Origin: Microbispora hainanensis
GTDB taxonomy: Bacteria; Actinomycetota; Actinomycetes; Streptosporangiales; Streptosporangiaceae
Direction: 5' to 3'
Length of the DNA: 64,000 bases
Assembly (NCBI RefSeq): GCF_036186745.1
Contig: NZ_CP108086.1
Coordinates: 7,812,001 to 7,876,000 of the forward strand
A program made the position numbers and the translations under genes. The first letter of the stretch is position 1, and each line of letters begins with the position of its first letter. Of the stretch, positions 42,976-53,204 are shown in pieces. The notes below the pieces were generated by a model. The model did not search any database and had not been told where the DNA came from. It saw only the letters and a program-made list of their open reading frames with translations.

Positions 42976-42991
42976 GGGAAATCGATTACAC
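42976..42991. promoter_or_regulatory. Second LacI operator directly before the lacI start
   Basis: GGGAAATCGATTACAC matches the first operator at 14 of 16 positions and ends two bases before the ATG of lacI. Its location suggests autoregulation; two sites 143 bases apart could also loop. Confidence 0.8.
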
Positions 42992-42992
42992 G

Positions 42993-44009
42993 ATGGGCGT
43001 GACGATTCACGACGTGGCACGAGCGGCCGGTGTCTCCGTGGCCTCGGCCTCCCGTGCCCTCTCGGGGCGGCGCAAGGTCACGCCCGAGATCGCCGAGCGG
43101 GTGGCGCGCGCCGCCGGCGAGCTCGGTTACCAGCCGAACGCGGTCGCCAAGGCACTGCGTGACCAGACCACCGGCACCATCGGCATGGTCGTGCCGGGCA
43201 TCGGCAACCCGTTCTTCACGACGATCGTCGAGGCGGTGGAGCGCGAGCTGCAGAACTCCGGCACCGACCTGCTGCTGTGCTCGTCCCAGTACAGCCCCGA
43301 GATCGAGGCGCGCAGGCTGGAGACCCTGCTGGCCCGGCGCGTGGACGGGCTGATCATCAGCCCGTGCGACATCGAGGCCAGCGTCCCCGCGGTGCTCGAC
43401 GCGGCCCGCCGGGTGCCGCTGGTGCAGCTCGACCGCCACATCGAGGGGGGCGGGGCCGACTGGGTGGGCGTGGACGACGAGGCCGGGCTGGCCCTCGCGG
43501 TCGACCACGTGATCGCGGGCGGGGCCCGTTCCGTGGTCTTCGCCGGGAGCCGGCTGGTGAGCTCCTCCGCCCGGTTGCGGCTCAGCGGTTTCGAACGCGC
43601 CGCCGCGCGGACCGGCGTCGAGGTTCTGCCGCCACTGCTGGGCGAGTTCACCCTCGAATGGGGCGTCGAGGCCGGGCGCATGCTGCTCGACGCCGGGCGG
43701 CTGCCGGACGCCGTCGTCTGCGCGAACGACGAGATCGCCGTGGGCCTCGTGCGGTCGCTGCGGTTCGGCGGCAAGCGCGTCCCCGGGGACGTGGCAGTGG
43801 TGGGGTTCGACGACGTGGGACACGCGACCATGTGCGATCCGCCCCTAAGCACCGTGCGCCAGCCGGTGGAGGAGATGGCGGCCGAGGCCGTGCGCCTGCT
43901 CGGCCAGGTCAAGGCCGGCGACCCCCGGCCCGCGCAGCGCATCGCCATCGCTCCCAGGCTCGTCGTACGGCAGACCAGCCGGCCGGTGGCGGCCGGCGTC
44001 GCGGACTGA
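42993..44009 (+). CDS. LacI family transcriptional regulator of the transporter/nucleoside cluster
   Basis: A 338-residue LacI protein. The DNA-binding head is VTIHDVARAAGVSVASASRALSGRRKVTPEIAERVARAAGELGYQPN, followed by the hinge helix (AVAKALR). The effector domain has TIGMVVPGIGNPFFTTIVEAVERELQ, VDGLIISPCDIEAS, VPLVQLDRHI and VVGFDDVGHATMCDPPLSTVRQPVEEM. It most likely represses both itself and the divergent transporter operon through the two matching TAATCGATTA sites. No good Shine-Dalgarno lies next to the ATG; AAGGGA is 13 bases up and overlaps the operator. An M20 peptidase gene follows 18 bases downstream. Confidence 0.93.
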   Translation: MGVTIHDVARAAGVSVASASRALSGRRKVTPEIAERVARAAGELGYQPNAVAKALRDQTTGTIGMVVPGIGNPFFTTIVEAVERELQNSGTDLLLCSSQYSPEIEARRLETLLARRVDGLIISPCDIEASVPAVLDAARRVPLVQLDRHIEGGGADWVGVDDEAGLALAVDHVIAGGARSVVFAGSRLVSSSARLRLSGFERAAARTGVEVLPPLLGEFTLEWGVEAGRMLLDAGRLPDAVVCANDEIAVGLVRSLRFGGKRVPGDVAVVGFDDVGHATMCDPPLSTVRQPVEEMAAEAVRLLGQVKAGDPRPAQRIAIAPRLVVRQTSRPVAAGVAD

Positions 44010-44027
44010 GTGAGGGAAGGAGGCCGC

Positions 44028-45116
44028 GTGGACGATGCGGTCGAGCTGACACGCGAGCTGATCAGGATCGACTCGGTGGGCGGAGGCGAGGCCGCGGTCG
44101 CCGAACCCCTCGCGAGACGGCTGTCGGACGCCGGTTTCGCGGTGCGCACGCACGAGCACGCGCCGGGCCGCACCGGGCTGGTCGCCCGCTGGGGGACGGG
44201 CGAACCGGTGACGCTGACCGGGCACCTCGACACGGTGCCGCTGGGCGGGCAGGCGTGGCGGCATGCGCCGCACGGCGCGGAGATCGACGGCGACCGCCTG
44301 TACGGGCGCGGTTCGAGCGACATGAAGGCCGGCGTCGCCGCACTGGTGGTCGCCGCCGAGCGGCACGTGCGCCGCACCGGGCCGAAGACCGCGCTGGAGT
44401 TGGTCTTCACCGTGGGCGAGGAGACCGGCTGCGAGGGCGCGGCGGACATGGTGGCCGCCGGCCTGGTGAGCAGGTCGCGCGCGCTGCTGGTGGCCGAGCC
44501 GACCGCCAACCGGGTGCTGCTCGGGCACAAGGGCGCCCTGTGGCTGGAGGCCACGACGCGGGGCACGACGGCGCACGGCTCGATGCCGCACCTGGGCGAC
44601 AACGCGATCTACAAGCTCGCCCGCGTCATCGGCGCCGTCGAGACGTTCGACCCCGGGGTGCCGGACCACCCCTGGCTCGGCCCCTCCACGGTGAACGTGG
44701 GAACGGTGCGCGGCGGGATCAACGTGAACTCGGTGCCCGATCTGGCCGCCGCGACCATCGACCTGCGCACCGTCGCCGGCCAGGACCACGGACGGCTCCG
44801 CGAGCGGCTGCAGGCCGCGCTCGGCGACGAGGCGACCCTCGACGTGCTCGTGGACCTGCCCGCGATCTGGACGGAGCCGGACGACCCCGTCGTACGGACC
44901 CTGGTCGAGGCGGGGGCGGGCGCGCCCGGCGACCACCCTGCCGCCAGCTATTTCACCGACGCCTCGGTCCTCGCCGTCGCCTGCGGCGGGGCGCCTACGG
45001 TCGTCTGCGGCCCGGGTGAGCCCGAGCAGGCGCACGTCACCGACGAGTACTGCCTGGTCCACCGGATCGAGGAGGCCGTCGAGATCTACAGCACCGCACT
45101 CGCGCGCCTCGTCTGA
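44028..45116 (+). CDS. M20 family metallopeptidase (ArgE/DapE/CPG2-like)
   Basis: A 362-residue enzyme from the GTG at 44028, with AAGGAGG four bases upstream. Metal-site motifs are TLTGHLDTVPLGG (first ligand and Asp), YGRGSSDMKAGVAALV (bridging Asp) and FTVGEETGCEGA (catalytic Glu pair). SVRGGIN-like (TVRGGINVNSVPDLAAATIDLR) marks the dimerisation domain. M20 enzymes remove acyl or aminoacyl groups from amino acids (succinyl-DAP, acetylornithine, carboxypeptidase G2). Coupling to lacI, 18 bases upstream, makes it part of the same regulon, suggesting the imported compound has an amide-linked amino acid or acyl group. That is inference. Confidence 0.88.
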   Translation: MDDAVELTRELIRIDSVGGGEAAVAEPLARRLSDAGFAVRTHEHAPGRTGLVARWGTGEPVTLTGHLDTVPLGGQAWRHAPHGAEIDGDRLYGRGSSDMKAGVAALVVAAERHVRRTGPKTALELVFTVGEETGCEGAADMVAAGLVSRSRALLVAEPTANRVLLGHKGALWLEATTRGTTAHGSMPHLGDNAIYKLARVIGAVETFDPGVPDHPWLGPSTVNVGTVRGGINVNSVPDLAAATIDLRTVAGQDHGRLRERLQAALGDEATLDVLVDLPAIWTEPDDPVVRTLVEAGAGAPGDHPAASYFTDASVLAVACGGAPTVVCGPGEPEQAHVTDEYCLVHRIEEAVEIYSTALARLV

Positions 45117-45291
45117 CCGGCGCGAGCGGCCCGGTGACCGGCTGTCCGGCATCGGACGCCGCCGCTCTGCCGGGGCACCTGCGTGGGCCGCCACAGTCGT
45201 GTCCACGACCGTCCACGGCGGACACCGGACGGTTATGGTCGGATTTATGGCAAGGTGATCAACACGCTTCCGGTCCACCCGAGGAGGTCGC

Positions 45292-46482
45292 GTGCGCGAC
45301 ATGTCCCCGCCTCTGCACATGCGGCGGGACGGATTCCATCCCGCCCCAGAGCTCTCCGCGCTGCGGAACGACGAAGGGGTGGCCAAGATCCGCACCGTCT
45401 TCGGCTCCGACGCCTGGCTGGTCACCAGGTTCGAGGACGTCCGTACGGTGCTGAGCCATCCCGAGCTGTACAGCAACGCGCTCGTGCCGCCGCTCCGGCC
45501 GCCGGGCGCGCCGCCGCCGAGCCCGGAGGAGGTCGCCGCGATGCGCGCCGGCAACCTGCTCGGCTCCGACCCTCCCGAGCACACCCGGCTGCGGCGGATG
45601 CTCACGGCCGAGTTCACCGTCCGCCGGATGCGGCGGCTGGAGCCCCGGGTCCAGCAGATCGTCGACGACCATCTGGACGCCATGGAGCGCGGCGGGCCGC
45701 CCGCCGATCTGGTGACCGACTTCGCCCTCCCGGTGCCCTCGCTGGTGATCTGCGAGCTGCTGGGCGTGCCGTACGCCGACCGGGCCGGCTTCCAGGACAC
45801 GTCCAAGCGGCTCCTCGACGTGTCCCTGTCGCCGGACGAACGCGCGGCGGCGGCGGCGGAGTCCCGGGCGTACATCGCGAGCCTGATCAAGATGTTCCGG
45901 AAGGATCCCGGCGAGGACCTGCTCGGGATGCTCGTACGCGAGCACGGCGACGAGCTGAGCGACGCCGAGCTCTCGGGCATCGGCAGCCTGCTGCTGCTCG
46001 CCGGGCACGAGACCACGGCCAACATGCTGTCGCTGGGCACGTTCGCCCTGCTGCGGCACCCCGACCAGCTCGCGCTGCTGCGCGAGGAGCCCGACCGCGT
46101 GGACGCCGCCGTCGAGGAGCTGCTGCGGTGGCTGAGCATCGTGCATTCCGGCACGATCAAGCTCACCACGACCGAGGTCCGGCTGGGCGGACAGACCATC
46201 GGCGCCGGCGAGACCGTCATCTGCTCCCTTCCCGCCGCGAACCGCGACCCGGGGCTCTTCTCGAACCCGGACGAGCTGGACATCCTCCGGGATGCCGCCG
46301 GGCACGTCGCGTTCGGGCACGGCATCCATCACTGCCTCGGTGCACCCCTGGCCCGCATGGAGCTGCGCATCGCGTTCCCCGCCCTGCTGAGCAGGTTCCC
46401 CGGCCTGCGGCTGGCGGGCGAGCCCCGGTTCCGCTCCATGACCGTCGTCCACGGCCTGACCACGATGCCGATCGCCTGGTAG
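45292..46482 (+). CDS. Cytochrome P450
   Basis: A 396-residue class I bacterial P450. The I-helix oxygen-activation motif AGHETT is at 237-242. The K-helix E-x-x-R is Glu276 to Arg279 (EELLRW). The haem loop is FGHGIHHCLG, with Cys348 as the axial ligand. The N-terminus lacks a membrane anchor, so the protein is soluble. GAGGAGG precedes the GTG start. Its layout resembles CYP105/CYP107-type actinomycete enzymes; the substrate is not deducible. No ferredoxin or reductase gene adjoins, so electron donors must come from elsewhere. Confidence 0.95.
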   Translation: MRDMSPPLHMRRDGFHPAPELSALRNDEGVAKIRTVFGSDAWLVTRFEDVRTVLSHPELYSNALVPPLRPPGAPPPSPEEVAAMRAGNLLGSDPPEHTRLRRMLTAEFTVRRMRRLEPRVQQIVDDHLDAMERGGPPADLVTDFALPVPSLVICELLGVPYADRAGFQDTSKRLLDVSLSPDERAAAAAESRAYIASLIKMFRKDPGEDLLGMLVREHGDELSDAELSGIGSLLLLAGHETTANMLSLGTFALLRHPDQLALLREEPDRVDAAVEELLRWLSIVHSGTIKLTTTEVRLGGQTIGAGETVICSLPAANRDPGLFSNPDELDILRDAAGHVAFGHGIHHCLGAPLARMELRIAFPALLSRFPGLRLAGEPRFRSMTVVHGLTTMPIAW

Positions 46483-46591
46483 GCGTCCTGGCAGGCGCTC
46501 CGCTCACCACCGAGCGGCCGGCCCTCCGGCGTCCGACGCCAAGGGCCGGCTCTCGCCCGCACCCGTCGAGATCGCGGACGGACCTGGTCGA

Positions 46592-47896
<1,305 letters not shown>

Positions 47897-48023
47897 GTCA
47901 TCGCCTCACACTCCTCGGGGTGGTCGTCCGGCGGATCCGCCACGGGCGCACCATGAGACTCACCGCCGGCCGTTTCACGGCGTTTCCGGGTGTGTTACCG
48001 TGATGTTTCTTATTTCGAGGGCA

Positions 48024-48833
48024 TTACCGGCTCCTCACCGGACCTTCGTCCGAGCCGTGCTTCGAGCCGTGCTCGGCCAGTTCCGCGGCCAGCAGCTCCC
48101 GCACGCGCCGCCAGGCGTCGCCGGCCGCCGCGGCGTCGAACGTGTCGCGGCGGTCGCAGAGGAACCCGTGACCGACGCCCGGATATTCGGCGATCTCGTG
48201 GCGTACGGCGGCGGCCCGCAGCGCGTCCGCGATCGCCCGGCGATGGTCCGGCGGCACGACGTGGTCCTCGGCGCCCACGAGGACCAGCACGCGCCCGGTG
48301 ATGCCGGGGGTCAGCGCGAGCGTCGGCTCCGGGCGGCCGAGGGGGATGTCGGTGCCCGGGATCCAGCCGCCGTAGGCGACGATCACCGCCGCGAGGTCCA
48401 GGCGGGTGGCCGCGAGGTAGGCCACATGACCACCGACGCTCAGGCCTGCCATGCCGACGCGCGCGCAGCCCCGCGTACGCAGGTGATCGACGGCGGCGCG
48501 CACGTCGGCCAGCGCGTGGTCCCGCGTCATCCGGTGCAGGAGTTCGAAGCCGCGCTCGCGGCCCGCCGCGTCGTGCGGGAGTTCGATCATGGGGGCGTCG
48601 CGGTGATAGAGGTCCGGTGCCAGCGCGACGTATCCGTCCGCGGCCAGCCGCTCGCAGACGTCGCGTACGTGGGCGCTGACGCCGAAGAGCTCCATCGCCA
48701 CGACCACGCCGGGGAAGCGCCCCGGGCCGGCCGGGCGGGCGAGGAAGCCGCCCATCCGCGACCCGTCGGCGACGGTCATCTCGACCGACTCGGTGAGGAT
48801 CCGGTGGGAGGCAGGCGAAGGTCGTGTGGTCAC
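48024..48833 (-). CDS. Dienelactone hydrolase family protein (Ser variant)
   Basis: A 269-residue alpha/beta hydrolase of the DLH group. The nucleophile elbow is MAGLSVGGHVAYLA, with Ser where classical DLH has Cys; the acid is in LVGAEDHVVPP and the His in YPGVGHGFLCDRR. The early VVVAMELFGVSAHVRDVCERLAADGYVALAPDLY is the DLH family hallmark. The start is a GTG; MTVADGSRMGG inside could be an alternative. The Ser elbow suggests ordinary esterase chemistry on an unknown ester. It is divergent from an XRE-type regulator 74 bases away. Confidence 0.88.
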   Translation of the reverse strand: MTTRPSPASHRILTESVEMTVADGSRMGGFLARPAGPGRFPGVVVAMELFGVSAHVRDVCERLAADGYVALAPDLYHRDAPMIELPHDAAGRERGFELLHRMTRDHALADVRAAVDHLRTRGCARVGMAGLSVGGHVAYLAATRLDLAAVIVAYGGWIPGTDIPLGRPEPTLALTPGITGRVLVLVGAEDHVVPPDHRRAIADALRAAAVRHEIAEYPGVGHGFLCDRRDTFDAAAAGDAWRRVRELLAAELAEHGSKHGSDEGPVRSR

Positions 48834-48907
48834 GCGACGACGCTAATGTCGCCTCATCGCCGCAACCACAGGACGTTCATGCTAGTAACCGCAGTATCAG
48901 GATCGTC

Positions 48908-49744
48908 ATGACCGATGCCGCCGATCCCGCACGGCTGAGGGAGCTGGGCGACTTCCTGCGCTCCCGGAGAGACCGCCTGAGCCCGGCCGACGTGGGGCTT
49001 CCCCCGGGCGCCCGGCGCCGCACGCCCGGCCTGCGCCGGGAGGAGGTCGCCACGCTCGCCGCGATCTCCCCGACCTACCTCGCCTTCCTGGAGCAGGGCC
49101 GCGACGTGCGCCCCTCGCGTCAGGTCCTCGACGCGCTGGCCGGCGCCCTGCGTCTTGACGCCGCCGAGCGTGCGCACCTGCACGAGCTCGTCCATCACGC
49201 CGCGCCACCGGCCGCCACGCCGAGCGGGGAGAGCATCTCCCCCGCTCTCGCGGAGCTCGTCGACCGGCTCGACCCGTGCCCCGCGTACGTCACGGGACGG
49301 CGCTGGGACGTGCTCGCGGCCGACCGCGCCGCGCGTGCGCTGTGGACCGACTGGCTCGTGCTGCCGCCCGAGGACCGCAACATGCTCTGGTGGATGTTCG
49401 CCGACCCGGCCGCGCGCACCGTCTTCGTGGAGTGGGAGCAGGAGGCGTCCGCGCTGCTCGCGCGCTTCCGTTCCGCCGCCGCCCGCCATGCCGGCGACCC
49501 CGCTTTCGCGGAGCTGGCCGCCCGGCTCAAGGCCGCCAGCCCGCAGGTGCGCGCGTGGTGGCCGCGGCACGACATCGCGCCGCTGAGCTCGGGCACCAAG
49601 CGGTTGCGGCATCCGGTGCTCGGCGAGCTCGAACTGCGGCACGTCGTGCTGCTCACCGCCGACGACGTCGAGCAGAAGCTCGTCGCGTTCCTCGCCTCGG
49701 ACGCCGACCAGGCGCGGATCGCCGAACTGATCGCCGCCGGTTAG
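48908..49744 (+). CDS. XRE family regulator with MmyB-like ligand-binding domain
   Basis: A 278-residue regulator. The N-terminal helix-turn-helix reads LGDFLRSRRDRLSPADVGLPPGARRRTPGLRREEVATLAAISPTYLAFLEQGRDVRPSRQVLDALAGALRL, the exact signature of the actinomycete MmyB/MLTR group. The C-terminal PAS-like part carries CPAYVTGRRWDVLAADRAARALW, NMLWWMFADP, and HPVLGELELRHVVLL. Members usually regulate a divergent oxidoreductase or hydrolase gene; here the divergent neighbour is a DLH. It converges on a catalase pseudogene 11 bases away. Confidence 0.92.
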   Translation: MTDAADPARLRELGDFLRSRRDRLSPADVGLPPGARRRTPGLRREEVATLAAISPTYLAFLEQGRDVRPSRQVLDALAGALRLDAAERAHLHELVHHAAPPAATPSGESISPALAELVDRLDPCPAYVTGRRWDVLAADRAARALWTDWLVLPPEDRNMLWWMFADPAARTVFVEWEQEASALLARFRSAAARHAGDPAFAELAARLKAASPQVRAWWPRHDIAPLSSGTKRLRHPVLGELELRHVVLLTADDVEQKLVAFLASDADQARIAELIAAG

Positions 49745-49755
49745 TGCCCGCGGCG

Positions 49756-50587
49756 TCAGGCCACCGAGGCGGGGAACCGTTCCCAGACCCGGTGGGCGGC
49801 CATCAGCCGCCGCACGGCGGTGAAGACCTCCGTGGCCGAGTCGCCGGACACCGCGCCCGGTGTGCCGGAGACTACCGGGGTTGGCGCGGATCTTCCTCGC
49901 CCTGGCGACCTCGACCGGGGTGTCGGTGAACGCGTTCTCGGCGTCACCGGCGACGAACGGGTTGCCGCCGTCCAGCGAGTTCGGCCGGTAGGGCGCGACC
50001 CCGGCGTGTACGGCGTGCTGATGGAAGCCGTCCCGGAACATGTCGTTGACCGGGCAGTGCGCCCGGTTGACCGGGGTCTGCGCGAAGTTCGGGCCGCCCA
50101 GCCGGGTGATCTGGGTGTCGAGGTAGGAGAACAGCCGCGTCTGCAGCAGCGGGTCGTCGGTGACGTCGATGCCCGGCGGCAGGTGACCGACGTGGGAGGC
50201 GACGCCTCGTCGACGAGCCGGAAGGTGTGGACGCCGAAGCCCTCCATCATCCGGTAGGAGCGCGGGATCCCGCGGTCGGACATGTTCCACATGGTGTGGT
50301 GCTGCGCCTCGGTGTGCAGGGACACGAAGTCCCAGAACGTGTCGTGGGCGCTCTGCGCCTGGGGGATCTCCCGGTCCGGGTGCGGCTTGCCCGCGTGGAT
50401 GACGTCGGGGAACTTGATGCCGTCCTGGATGAAGAACACCGGGATGTTGTTGGCGACCAGGTCCCCTCGACGGTCGCCGGGGCGCTGCCCGGCGACCCGG
50501 GAACGTCCGGCGTCAGGAGGTCGGTCACCTTCTCGGCCGCGTTCTCCACGACATCCTTGACGGCCTTGGCGGGCTTGCCGGCATCCA
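49756..50587 (-). pseudogene. Catalase (large-subunit, KatE type), multiply deleted and frameshifted
   Basis: Pieces of one catalase occur in order across three frames. After the ATG at 50587: [29 protein letters not shown] (N-terminal tail), then [44 protein letters not shown] and [21 protein letters not shown], then [37 protein letters not shown] and [24 protein letters not shown], then [28 protein letters not shown], the end of the large-subunit GATase-like domain. Missing are roughly 150 residues holding the distal His region, about 100 around the middle, and about 200 before the tail. No function is possible. Confidence 0.88.
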
Positions 50588-50708
50588 TTCGGCGAAATCC
50601 TCCATGGAGCGATCCGGGCACGTCCGCGCCGCGGTACCCGCAGGTAGGAGAGCCGAACACGCCGGTCCGCCCGAGGACCGGCCGCCGCGGCACCATGCGT
50701 GCCCGGTG

Positions 50709-51275
50709 TTACTTCAGGGCGTTCGCGGCGAGCCGGAGATCGGTGAAGGCCCGGTCGAGATGGGCGTGCAGGTCGTCGGCGGGGTCGGCGCCCCACCGGC
50801 GGATGGCGGCCGCGTAGGTGTCCATGCCCACCTGGGCGCACAGGGCCGCGAGCGGCTCGGCGACGCCGCGGGCGCGGAGTGCCTCGGTGAGCGCGGCGAC
50901 GAGGGCCGCGCTCTTGGCCAGTGCCCGTTCCTGCAGGGCCGGCGTGGCGGCGATGACCGGCGCCCGCCGCCTGGTGACCGGGAGGTTGCGTTCGATCAGC
51001 GGCACGGCCTGGTGGAACGCGGCCCGCAGGGTGGGCAGCGGCTTGGTGCCGGCCGGCACCGCCGCGACCGCGCCGGTCAGCAGGTCGCGCAGCTGGGCCT
51101 CGCCGTCGAAGAAGACCTCGCGCTTGTCGGCGAAGTGGCGGAAGAAGGTCCGCTCGGTGACCCCGGCGCGGGCGGCGATGTCCCCGGTCGTGGTCTTGTC
51201 GTAGCCACGCTCCAGATACAGCTCCAGCGCGGCCTCCTGGAGGCGCAGCCGCACTTCATCCCCGTTCCGTGGCAC
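50709..51275 (-). CDS. TetR family transcriptional regulator
   Basis: A 188-residue repressor from the GTG at 51275; a longer reading to 51311 is possible. The HTH is [51 protein letters not shown], standard for TetR. The C-terminal domain ([20 protein letters not shown] onwards) is helical and ligand-specific. It is divergent from an SDR/hydrolase gene pair, and palindromic sites lie in the gap, so it probably represses that pair and itself. The inducer is unknown. Confidence 0.9.
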   Translation of the reverse strand: MPRNGDEVRLRLQEAALELYLERGYDKTTTGDIAARAGVTERTFFRHFADKREVFFDGEAQLRDLLTGAVAAVPAGTKPLPTLRAAFHQAVPLIERNLPVTRRRAPVIAATPALQERALAKSAALVAALTEALRARGVAEPLAALCAQVGMDTYAAAIRRWGADPADDLHAHLDRAFTDLRLAANALK

Positions 51276-51300
51276 GGCTGTGACCCTATCACAGGCGACA

Positions 51301-51328
51301 GTGACTGACACGAAGTTGCGTCAGTAAC
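51301..51328. promoter_or_regulatory. Imperfect GTGACTGAC/GTCAGTAAC operator
   Basis: Arms GTGACTGAC and GTCAGTAAC face each other across about ten bases, resembling the perfect site 20 bases to the right. It lies just before the TetR start. Confidence 0.5.
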
Positions 51329-51348
51329 TGTCGCATCGTACAGTCAGC

Positions 51349-51370
51349 GACTGACGCAAATGCGTCAGTC
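51349..51370. promoter_or_regulatory. Perfect TetR-type operator
   Basis: GACTGACGCA and TGCGTCAGTC are perfect inverted arms separated by AA, in the gap between the divergent tetR and SDR genes, 22 bases before the SDR start. Confidence 0.75.
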
Positions 51371-51391
51371 ACTGACGTTAAGAAGGTCATC

Positions 51392-52153
51392 GTGGAACAG
51401 CGATTCACCGGCAGGACGGTCGTGGTCACCGGAGCCGGTTCCGGCATCGGCGAGGGCATCGCACGGCGGTTCGCGGCCGAAGGGGCCAACGTCGTGCTCG
51501 CCGCGCGGCGCAAGGACCGGCTGGAGGCCCTCGCGGCCGAGCTCGGCGCCCACCGTGCGCTCCCCGTCGCCACCGACGTCACCCGCCAGGACGAGGTGCG
51601 GGCGATGATCGACGCCGGCGCCGCCCGGTTCGGCGGCATCGACGTCCTGGTCTCCAACGCCGGCGTCGGCCTCGGCAAGGAGTTCGCGGACACGACACTG
51701 GCGGACTGGCGGCTCCTCATGAGCACCGACGTCGACAGCTGCTTCTTCGGCGCGCAGGCGGCGCTGCCGTACCTGAAGGACAGCCGCGGCAGCATCGTCC
51801 ACATCGCCTCGGCCTCCGGCCTCGGCGGCGACCGCATGCTCACCGCCTACAACGCGGCCAAGGGCGCGGTCGTGAACTTCACCCGCGGGCTCGCCTTCGA
51901 CCTCGGCCATTTCGGCATCCGGGTGAACACCGTCGCCCCGTCGCTGACCGGACCGGAAGAACTGGCGGCCGAGCACGCCGACCTCGTCGAACGCTTCAAC
52001 CAGCGCCGGGCGCTCGCCGGCTTCAGCACCCCGGCCGACGTCGCCGCCGCCGTCGGCTTCCTGGCCTCGGACGACGCCCGTTTCATCACCGGCGTCATCC
52101 TGCCCGTCGACGGCGGCATCACCGCCGGCAGCGGCCAGCCCTCCCTGTTCTGA
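51392..52153 (+). CDS. Short-chain dehydrogenase/reductase
   Basis: A 253-residue classical SDR. The NAD(P) loop is VVTGAGSGIGEGIARRF, with RR after strand 2 (AARRKDR) suggesting NADPH. NAG is in LVSNAGVG, the catalytic Ser in IVHIASASGL, and Tyr-x3-Lys in YNAAKGAVV. The end IITGVILPVDGG-type (FITGVILPVDGGITAG) is typical of FabG-like oxidoreductases. A GTG start follows AAGAAGG by five bases. It oxidises or reduces an unknown alcohol or ketone, and is followed 11 bases on by an alpha/beta hydrolase gene, both under the TetR-type operator. Confidence 0.93.
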   Translation: MEQRFTGRTVVVTGAGSGIGEGIARRFAAEGANVVLAARRKDRLEALAAELGAHRALPVATDVTRQDEVRAMIDAGAARFGGIDVLVSNAGVGLGKEFADTTLADWRLLMSTDVDSCFFGAQAALPYLKDSRGSIVHIASASGLGGDRMLTAYNAAKGAVVNFTRGLAFDLGHFGIRVNTVAPSLTGPEELAAEHADLVERFNQRRALAGFSTPADVAAAVGFLASDDARFITGVILPVDGGITAGSGQPSLF

Positions 52154-52164
52154 AAGGACCTCCC

Positions 52165-53136
52165 ATGCCCGGAATCAACGACGCGCTCGACCCGGAGCTC
52201 GCCACCGCGTTCGCCGCGATGCCCAAGGCCGCGAACGGCACCCTGCTCGACCTCTCCGACATCCCTGGCCTGCGCGCGCGGATGCGCGCGGCCCGCGCCC
52301 ACCTGGCCCCGGCCCCTGCGGACCCGCGGGTCACGATCGAGACGCTGCGCATCCCCCGGGCCGACCGGACCGAGCTCGAAGTGGTCCTCTATCGCCCGGC
52401 CGGCGCCGGGCACGCCCTCCCCGCGCTGGTCTGGTTCCACGCCGGCGCCCAGGTCCTCGGCGACAACGCCCGCGACGACGACGCCTACCACACCGCCCTG
52501 GCCCTGGACCTCGGCCGCGTCCTGGCCGCCGTCGTCTACCGGCTCGCCCCGGAGACCCCGGCTCCCGGTGCCGCCGAGGACGGCTACCTCGCCTACACCC
52601 ACCTCGTCGAGCACGCCGCCGAGCACCGGATCGACCCGCACCGGATCGGGCTCGCCGGTGCCAGCGGCGGCGGAGCGCCCGCCGCGGCCACCGCGCTCAT
52701 GGTGCGCGATCGGCACGCCGTACGGCCGTGCTCGCTGTCCCTGCTCTACCCGATGCTCGACGACCGCCTGGAGTCGCCGTCGAGCTTCGAGGCCGTCTCC
52801 GAGGTCGTCTTCACCCGTACGGACATGCGGCTCGCCTGGGCCGCGGTCCTGGGCGACCGGCTGGGCACGGACGACGTGCACCCCTACTCCGCGCCCGGCC
52901 GGGCCACCGATCTCGCCGGCCTGCCGGACACCTTCGTCGCCGTCGCCCAGTTCGACGTGCTGCGCGACGAGGGCATCGACTTCGCCCGCCGGCTGACCGC
53001 CGCCGGTGTGCCGGTCGACCTGCACCTCTACGCCCGCGCGTTCCACGCATGGGATCGCTTCGCGGCCACGTCGGCCCTGGCCCGCTCGTTCGAGCAGACG
53101 TGGCACGCCTTCCTCCGCCGCAGCCTGCACGGCTGA
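52165..53136 (+). CDS. Alpha/beta hydrolase (HSL/esterase-like)
   Basis: A 323-residue alpha/beta hydrolase. The nucleophile elbow is GLAGASGGGAPAAATALM and the catalytic His lies in YARAFHAWDRF; Asp is expected in FDVLRDEGIDF. The oxyanion region reads ALVWFHAGAQVLGDN, where hormone-sensitive-lipase-type enzymes have HGGG. YRLAPETPAPGAAEDGYLAYTHL is otherwise the HSL layout. It probably hydrolyses small esters. It is the second gene of the TetR-linked pair, 11 bases behind the SDR. Confidence 0.88.
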   Translation: MPGINDALDPELATAFAAMPKAANGTLLDLSDIPGLRARMRAARAHLAPAPADPRVTIETLRIPRADRTELEVVLYRPAGAGHALPALVWFHAGAQVLGDNARDDDAYHTALALDLGRVLAAVVYRLAPETPAPGAAEDGYLAYTHLVEHAAEHRIDPHRIGLAGASGGGAPAAATALMVRDRHAVRPCSLSLLYPMLDDRLESPSSFEAVSEVVFTRTDMRLAWAAVLGDRLGTDDVHPYSAPGRATDLAGLPDTFVAVAQFDVLRDEGIDFARRLTAAGVPVDLHLYARAFHAWDRFAATSALARSFEQTWHAFLRRSLHG

Positions 53137-53204
53137 GCCGCCTCCGAGCCCGGCGGCCGCAGGCGTACCCGGGAGTTCACGCCTCCCGGATGCTGACGGC
53201 GGCG

